From NCBI GenBank assembly GCA_023630585.1, contig CM042558.1, forward strand, positions 4,497,300 through 4,561,299: a stretch of 64,000 nucleotides of DNA. The letters run 5' to 3'. The notes under the pieces were generated by a model. It saw only the letters and a list, made by a program, of their open reading frames with translations. It was not told the origin of the DNA and searched no databases. Shown here piece by piece: positions 56,781 through 64,000 of this stretch (position 1 is its first letter; every line of letters starts with the position of its first letter). The position numbers were made by a program, and so were the translations under genes. The DNA comes from Cranoglanis bouderius. Its lineage: Eukaryota; Chordata; Actinopteri; Siluriformes; Cranoglanididae.

Positions 56781-56899
56781 TTGCGCCGAAGGAAATAAGG
56801 TGGTGGACGTCCGTTCCCTAAAGACCAGCATTTCTGGACTGCATGGCCAATTTTGTGGCAGAAGGAACAGAATTTTCCTTGCTTAGTATGTGACTGGGA
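56780..56899 (-). pseudogene. Gag nucleocapsid part with one CCHC knuckle, beyond a stop codon
   Basis: In the same frame as the gag ORF, directly after its TAA, a CX2CX4HX4C zinc knuckle is encoded at 56828-56869 (CSFCHKIGHAVQKC). The frame stays open a little further. This is the expected position of the nucleocapsid, so the stop divides a formerly continuous Gag, unless it was read through. Confidence 0.7.
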
Positions 56900-58429
56900 T
56901 TACATATGTTGGTTTAAACATACTTCTGTGGCTTTAAATTCTGGCTTCTCATCTACTATCCACTGAACTGACGCAATCTGGCGTTTGTCCTGTCTATTGC
57001 GCCTTTCTATTTCGGATGCCCAGCTAACTATCGAATTGAACGTGTTTGCAGGTGGATTTGCGCCCAAACAAAGTGCCTGTTGCACATGTGGACCTGCATT
57101 GTTTTTAAGGTACTCCAGCAGAATCTGATTGTCTTTAGTTGGTTCAGCAAAGCCGGAGAACTCCCTAAAGGTTACCCAAAGGTGCTCAGCAAATTCTTCA
57201 AAAGATTCCTCTCCTTGTTTTAAGCCCATTATTCTGTCCCATTGTGCTGGAACGTCTCCTCTAAGGTCTATAAGAGCTTGTTTAAGTCTTGCTAGCACAT
57301 CAGTGTTTGTTTCTTCCAATAAAGGATTGATTATTGTGCCATTTTGTAACTCTCCTGGAATTTTCGACACTAATTCACGTGGGATAGTTGTGAGCACTAT
57401 CTGCCAAACGTCTCTTAACTCCAGACTAAATGTACTGGCTTCTAACATTAAGCTACTCCAGTACGGTTCAAACGGACCTGTACAGGGAAGAGGGCCGAGT
57501 TTATTTGCATATGCTGCATATTCTTGAAAAGATAGCTGTCTGCTAATATCAAATCTCTCCCCGTTGGGGGCAGTCATCGTTTTTATTACAGCTATGTGTG
57601 ATGAATTAGCTGCTTTTGATCTAGTATGGACAGGGCTACGGGCCCCAAGTCCTAACCCCGGAATGGCTGCGGCTAGTGTGGGGCCACTTCTCTGTCTGCT
57701 TGGGCTTTCTTCTAACATGGGTGCCGACGCAACTGTACGGGCCTGAGCTAGAGGCAGTTGTGTGGCGCTGTCACCACAGCTGGCAGTGTGGGTTGGCTGA
57801 AATGGTGCTAGGTCACCCTGCCGACGAGCCTCAGCTAAACTGGTGCTAGCCGCAAACATTAGCATATCATCGTCTTCCTCAGTGTTTTCTGACTCAGTTG
57901 GCGATGCGTTGGGGCCTAAATGTTGTTTGAGCGCGGATATGGGAACTCCTACACGGTCACAGCACTTCTCAAGTGTTGCACTATAGTTTTTACTCTCTTC
58001 GAACGCAGACTGCAGATGATTTATCTGTTGAATGAACATTTGGCTTTGTCTTGCCCAGTTCTGTTTATCATATAAGAAGCTATCGATCGTTGCTTGCATT
58101 CTCTTCATTTGTTCGGACTGAGCGCGTTGAGATATATGCAAATTCTCCAACTCTGAATTACTTTCTTTTCGAGCGATAGTACAATTACGGTACACTAAGT
58201 ACCCGACAGCTGAGAGAAGCTGATGCAGTTGAAGCTTGCTTGAAAACTGCGCGCATCTAGCCTTGGTGCCTAGTGTATAACCACCGGACGAATACCACTC
58301 ATAAATGTCTTCCGTGTTGGCTGCTAGGTCTAGACCCTCATTGTCCAATTGGACTAAAATATCCTGTACCTCGGTCGCCCATGTTTCTAAAAAGACCTTC
58401 CGATCTCCCTTGCTCTTTCCCTGAGCCAT
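56900..58429 (-). CDS. gag: Retrovirus-like Gag (matrix-capsid part), 509 aa open frame
   Basis: Gag polyproteins assemble retroviral particles. The frame is open from ATG at 58429 to TAA at 56900. The N-terminal third is charged with a coiled-coil-like stretch (about residues 85-150). A serine/proline-rich acidic linker follows (about 170-270). The C-terminal part contains a capsid-like block: FEPYWSSLMLEA, VWQIVLTTIPRELVSKIPGE, ALIDLRGDVPAQWDRIMGLK, EESFEEFAEHLWVTFREFSG and a QALCLGANPP segment (about 310-480). It resembles gamma/epsilon-type capsids. The start lies about 670 bases after the primer binding site on the - strand. No pol gene follows. Persistence of a full-length open frame in an element without enzymes is notable. 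Confidence 0.75.
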   Translation of the reverse strand: MAQGKSKGDRKVFLETWATEVQDILVQLDNEGLDLAANTEDIYEWYSSGGYTLGTKARCAQFSSKLQLHQLLSAVGYLVYRNCTIARKESNSELENLHISQRAQSEQMKRMQATIDSFLYDKQNWARQSQMFIQQINHLQSAFEESKNYSATLEKCCDRVGVPISALKQHLGPNASPTESENTEEDDDMLMFAASTSLAEARRQGDLAPFQPTHTASCGDSATQLPLAQARTVASAPMLEESPSRQRSGPTLAAAIPGLGLGARSPVHTRSKAANSSHIAVIKTMTAPNGERFDISRQLSFQEYAAYANKLGPLPCTGPFEPYWSSLMLEASTFSLELRDVWQIVLTTIPRELVSKIPGELQNGTIINPLLEETNTDVLARLKQALIDLRGDVPAQWDRIMGLKQGEESFEEFAEHLWVTFREFSGFAEPTKDNQILLEYLKNNAGPHVQQALCLGANPPANTFNSIVSWASEIERRNRQDKRQIASVQWIVDEKPEFKATEVCLNQHM

Positions 58430-59101
58430 TGTGTGTGAGCTAAAGTTCTAACTCCAGTTATACGCGTCGGAGTGCCTGCTACACTGTGGGTATTCCGACC
58501 CGTTCTATAAATGTCTATATATCGTGCACCTATAGCTTTCCCTGCTGCTGAAGAGTAAGATAAATTTGTCTTACCTTAGAGGGGGTCAAACCAAAGCGCA
58601 GGCACAAATACTTTCAGTGTAGTGTCAATGACTTCCTGCTAATTCAGATCTTAAAAAGGTGTTACCAAATGCTCATACAGTCACAATCGGCAGGCAAATT
58701 AGTTTCTTAATGCGACTGTTTCTGATTTTTGCACGACGGATATATAATTTCTATCGCGTCGGGTACTAACTATGAACCTGCGGGTGAAATTGAATTCACG
58801 CCGGGTTACTGAATACAGGCCGTTTAGCGCCACTTTACTATGCCGTAGACAGACCACTTAGACACGTCTGGATATTCGTATCAGACGGGTTTTACTTAAA
58901 CAGATTGTTACAATGATCACTTCAGAAAAGTGTTTTTACACTTAAAGCCACAACTGTAGGAAGGAATCCTGGCTACTGGATTATTAATATTAAATCACGT
59001 GAGACGTTCAGTTGTGTGATTTCAAATCCAACGAGGTTATCATGAAAAAGGTTTTAGTCGCGACGGTTAAGTAGTTTTATCACGTTGCAAAATTATTTTC
59101 T

Positions 59102-59119
59102 ATCACGTTGGGGTCACCA
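59102..59119 (-). promoter_or_regulatory. Primer binding site matching tRNA-Trp
   Basis: On the - strand the 18 bases TGGTGACCCCAACGTGAT start four bases after the 5' LTR end. This differs at one position from the complement of the vertebrate tRNA-Trp 3' end, as used by avian sarcoma/leukosis viruses (I recall TGGTGACCCCGACGTGAT). It fixes the orientation and retroviral nature of the element. Confidence 0.8.
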
Positions 59120-59123
59120 AAAC

Positions 59124-59990
59124 TGTAGGGCTAAAATATATAAAGTTAATTACTTAGCCCACTGCTCTCCTATAACCAACGACGGAAATAGGTGCAGCGA
59201 AGGTTAATGCGTGTTTTAATATATGATTTAAATATCTGACTCCATTTAATTGATTATCTGACTCCAATAGAATAATCTTCTAGTTAGTGCTAGAAGTGTT
59301 AGCACTCAGTGTTCTACTAATATTTACTCATAAGCAGCTTCGAGCGAAGCTTTCATTAAAATGACGTTCCTACATCAGAGACTTTCATGTAGCTTTTTAT
59401 CAAACCATTATGTTGTTAGCTCAGAGGTTTCTATCAACGTGCAAGCCTAGGCCTTTCCTATCTGACTTGTCAGAGGTTCTGTTTAAACTTGCAAGTATTA
59501 GCCTTTACTTTTGGCTTGTCAGAGGTTGACCTTAAACGTGTCTAACGTATTATACACTTTTAGTTTAAGAAGTTATTCATACTAAGAATACCAAACATAG
59601 ACACAGAGTATTTAGAAATAGGATAACAAATGCATTTAATACGAGAACACAATTGAAAGATACATAAAATAGAGACAAGAGTAACTTACAAGATTACAGT
59701 CAGCGTCATGAACCTCGGATGCAGGATGGTAAAAGCATCTATGGCAAAAGGCCCTTCGGATGTTACAAGCCTCCCTGATGTTATAAACTTCTGATGTTAT
59801 AAGCTTTTTTTTTTCTCTCTACCAAGCAGATCCTCTTATACCCTTGAGCCTCTTTGAAATGTATAGTGACCAGGATACCAAATGGAGATGAAACCATGTG
59901 TTTTATGGCAGGGAGGACCCCAATGTGTTTTATGGCAGGGTTCTCTCACTTTAAGGAACTGTATGTTAATTAACTTTCCGAGAATGAGTT

Positions 59991-60068
<78 letters not shown>

Positions 60069-60297
60069 GAGCACTTATTACAACATATATTGTAAATGTT
60101 ATTTCCTAAACTATATGATATTTATGATATCACCACATGGTTCACCATGAAATATGGATACAAATGACACCAAACATGCCCTGAGGAATACTGTAATTAA
60201 ACACAGTTTAGATAACCAGTTTTAGTTCACCTGAAACACATTCCTGATCATTTTAACCTTAATCACATTACTGCCACAATTTTAGAAATCTACTACA
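59124..60297 (-). repeat. 5' LTR of the retrovirus-like element
   Basis: Partner of the LTR at 53063-54273. It starts TGTAGGGCTAAAATATATAA on the + strand and ends AATCTACTACA. The (GT)n array is at about 59,994-60,064, at the homologous position. Confidence 0.9.
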
Positions 60298-60612
60298 AGG
60301 GAATTTGGCCTATGTGTTACCTCATATTTATACCCCATATTTATATATAGTCATGGTTGACCAATTTCCTGTTCCTAGTCACCCAGGTGTGTAAAATACT
60401 TCAAATATATTTTTCTCATATGAATTCATAGGGGTGCGAATAATTGTTGCACGTCTATATTTAACAAAGGTTTTTTTTTTTGTTTTTTTTTAATAAACCT
60501 GTGTTTTGCTTGCAATTGTTTGATATCGATGAGAGCAGAGTATTTTTGTGAATTAACAAAAGATCAAAAGGTTAAACAATAAAGACAATTTTTCACAGCC
60601 TTCTTTTTTCTT
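60298..60612 (-). repeat. Tc1 leader and terminal repeat, far half of the split Tc1
   Basis: Contains TTCCTGTTCCTAGTCACCCA and then GTTTGATATCGATGAGAGCA. Both phrases match the 5' leader and inverted repeat of the Tc1 at 10074-11211 (compare about 10,885-10,905 and 11,078-11,097). With 52,560-53,062 it forms one Tc1 interrupted by the retrovirus-like element. The outermost end is lost near 60,612. Confidence 0.8.
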
Positions 60613-60764
60613 TTTAGCGCATATATTTTTCTCTTCTCCCTGCTGCTTTGCCATATTCATTTGTTTGACTAGTTACCCGGTTGTTTTGAGCGTTGTACTG
60701 TACAATTAGAACGAGCAATGTGAATTTTGCTGCATCTTTTTTTTAAGCTGTGTCTGTCCTTTCC

Positions 60765-62135
60765 TTTTTTTTTTTTTAAATTTGTTTATTGATTTTTAAA
60801 CAGAAAATTTACACATCTTACAACTCAGTTATACTTGAAAAAAAGGATACTTACATAGAAAAGGATATACATTATATACAATAAGAGTCCCAAATTGCAG
60901 AATCTTTAAATCCTGATGCAGTAATTTTTAGTCTTTTCAGTTCTTTTAAAATGTCCTTATAAACAATGTCACTAGAGATGAAAATCTGATTAATAGTCAT
61001 TTTAGCTCTGGTTTTCCACAGTTTCGACTTAGTCAAACATATAATGAACCAAATGAAATCATGCTCGGTTTTAGTACGTTTTCCTTTAAAAATACCATAA
61101 AAGACCGAATTCATACTGATTTCTTCATCAAAGCCAAGAGAGGCATCAATACCTTTTTCTATTTTCAGACTAAGTATGGGTACATGTTTTTTTGTACTTT
61201 TCAATAGTCACAGAAGATTTTATTCAGCTATGTTTGTTGGTTGCTGTTGTGTGCTGTTATCAATGAAGTCCTCATGCTGATTGTTATGTTTAAGATTTAA
61301 ACATTTTAATTTATCCCATGTCTCTCTCGAACGATAGCATTCTAGGAGGAAATGTTCAAGTGTTTCAATTTCATCACAGTCAGGCATAGGACACTTACTT
61401 GTTTTGACATAACAACTCTATTTAACCACCGCTCTCACTGGTAGTCTTCTTACGGCAGTTAACCATGTTGTGTCTCTAAGATGTTCAGACAGAGTTTTAT
61501 TTTGTAGATTTTTTAAACATTCTGCATTTTGAGTTTCCTCTAAATTCCTAAAGGCCACAGGGTTATCATGAACTTGATCAACAATTGACAGGTATATTTT
61601 TTTGTTTGAGTCCCCAACCCAATCGATATTCAAATCTTTGTATTTGTTTGTGAAATCAGAGAACATCAATTTATAATATGGTACAGTTTTCCTATTACGT
61701 CCTCTTTTTGATTTCCAATTAGAGATGTCTCCTATCCATTCAACTTGTCTAGCAATACCGTTCGCAATGATTTTACACGCCGCTATTTTGGTTTTTAATG
61801 ACATGTCGATAGCTCCGAGGCCTCCAAGTTCTCTTCTTTTAAAAAGTAATTCTCGTTTTGTAACTTCTCTAGTTGTGTCCCATATAAAATTACAACATAT
61901 TTTATTAATTTTTCTCGCCCACACATCTGTTGGAGGTAAAATACATGATAGGAATAATATTTTAGACAATATAAAGGTTTTAATAATATTGATTCTAGTT
62001 TTATAGCTTAAGTTGCATGATTTCCATTTACAAATTTCGTCTTGTATTAAGTTTTCTTTCTTTGACCAGTTGTTATCTATATATATTCCTAAAATTTTTA
62101 ATTGTTGTACTTCTGGGATATCAATTGGATATCAA
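60765..62135 (-). mobile_element. 5'-truncated L1/Tx1-like LINE, - strand, with target duplication
   Basis: The element lies between two copies of TCTGTCCTTTCC (60753-60764 and 62136-62147), a 12-bp target-site duplication. Its 3' end on the - strand is a poly-A tract (T-run at 60,765-60,777). The coding part is the region after the reverse transcriptase core of L1/Tx1-type ORF2. It is truncated at the 5' side, the usual outcome of incomplete reverse transcription. Confidence 0.85.
60872..62130 (-). pseudogene. L1/Tx1-like ORF2 C-terminal region
   Basis: From about 62,130 downwards the - strand reads IPEVQQLKILGIYIDNNWSK, LPPTDVWARKINKICCNFIW, KRELLFKRRELGGLGAIDMS and later TTWLTAVRRLPVRAVVK. 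A stop follows at about 61,418. A cysteine-rich continuation (CPMPDCDEIETLEHFLLEC) and a second open piece at 61204-60872 come after it. The GGLG and RRLPVR blocks are characteristic of L1/Tx1-clade ORF2 tails. Confidence 0.8.
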
Positions 62136-62147
62136 TCTGTCCTTTCC

Positions 62148-64000
<1,853 letters not shown>

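Larger units (their letters stand above)
53063..60297 (-). mobile_element. Endogenous retrovirus-like element, gag only, - strand
   Basis: Two long LTRs (53063-54273 and 59124-60297) are very similar, with roughly twenty substitutions by eye, and both have TG...CA ends. The flanks share AGGG (53059-53062 and 60298-60301), a 4-bp target duplication. Reading the - strand, the 5' LTR is at 60297-59124. A primer binding site complementary to the 3' end of tRNA-Trp follows at 59119-59102. Gag comes next, then about 2.6 kb without recognisable pol or env, and a polypurine tract (54,274-54,288 on the + strand, CCCTCCTCC) before the 3' LTR. It is an old, non-autonomous proviral copy. Confidence 0.88.

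Noticed and set aside
57129..57746. + strand ORFs opposite the gag frame.
   Set aside because: They are antisense to the 509-codon gag frame, which has the capsid-like motifs and the matching LTR and primer-site orientation.

Overview
The window is nuclear DNA from a vertebrate, almost certainly a teleost fish. It holds three ordinary vertebrate genes with introns: LSM12, TMEM101 and GNGT2. These are embedded in a dense layer of teleost-type repeats: several Tc1-like transposon families, hAT/Harbinger-type MITEs, Rex1, L2-like, RTE, I/Nimb-like and L1/Tx1-like LINEs, Ty3/gypsy elements and an endogenous retrovirus-like element. Abundant (CA)n and (TA)n arrays fit the same picture. An otophysan such as a catfish is my guess from repeat flavour only.

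Layout. 1-20.4 kb: LSM12 on the + strand (exons 2-5; exon 1 lies off the left edge). Its 12.9-kb second intron holds a 4.3-kb hAT-like element carrying a 2.5-kb G-rich minisatellite, a decayed I/Nimb-like LINE, a Myb/SANT ORF cut by two Tc1 elements, and a 730-bp MITE. 20.4-27.8 kb: intergenic, with MITEs and Tc1 remnants. 27.8-30.8 kb: TMEM101 on the - strand (4 exons, complete, 255 aa), tail-to-tail with LSM12. 30.9-45.5 kb: a nested retroelement field. It contains a Tc1, a Rex1 fragment, an LTR element whose gag-like ORF carries a METAP1-type zinc finger, a decayed Ty3/gypsy element, an L2-like LINE and another Tc1. 45.8-47.6 kb: GNGT2 (cone transducin gamma) on the + strand, complete, 69 aa. 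47.6-64 kb: microsatellites, a Tc1 fragment, a 5'-truncated RTE LINE, a Tc1 split by a gag-only retrovirus-like element (- strand, paired LTRs, tRNA-Trp-type primer site), an L1/Tx1-like 3' fragment with a clear target-site duplication, and a nearly intact Tc1 running off the right edge.

The three host genes have unrelated jobs: RNA-binding/NAADP signalling, a multipass membrane protein, and phototransduction. LSM12 and TMEM101 are also near neighbours in human 17q21, from memory, so that pair looks like conserved synteny. The most novel-looking object is the LTR retroelement at 35.8-39.8 kb with the captured METAP1-like zinc finger and a long repetitive passenger ORF. Next are the gag-only retrovirus-like element and the minisatellite bounded by hAT-like ends. 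All coordinates, splice sites and family calls come from reading the sequence by eye; no database search was run.
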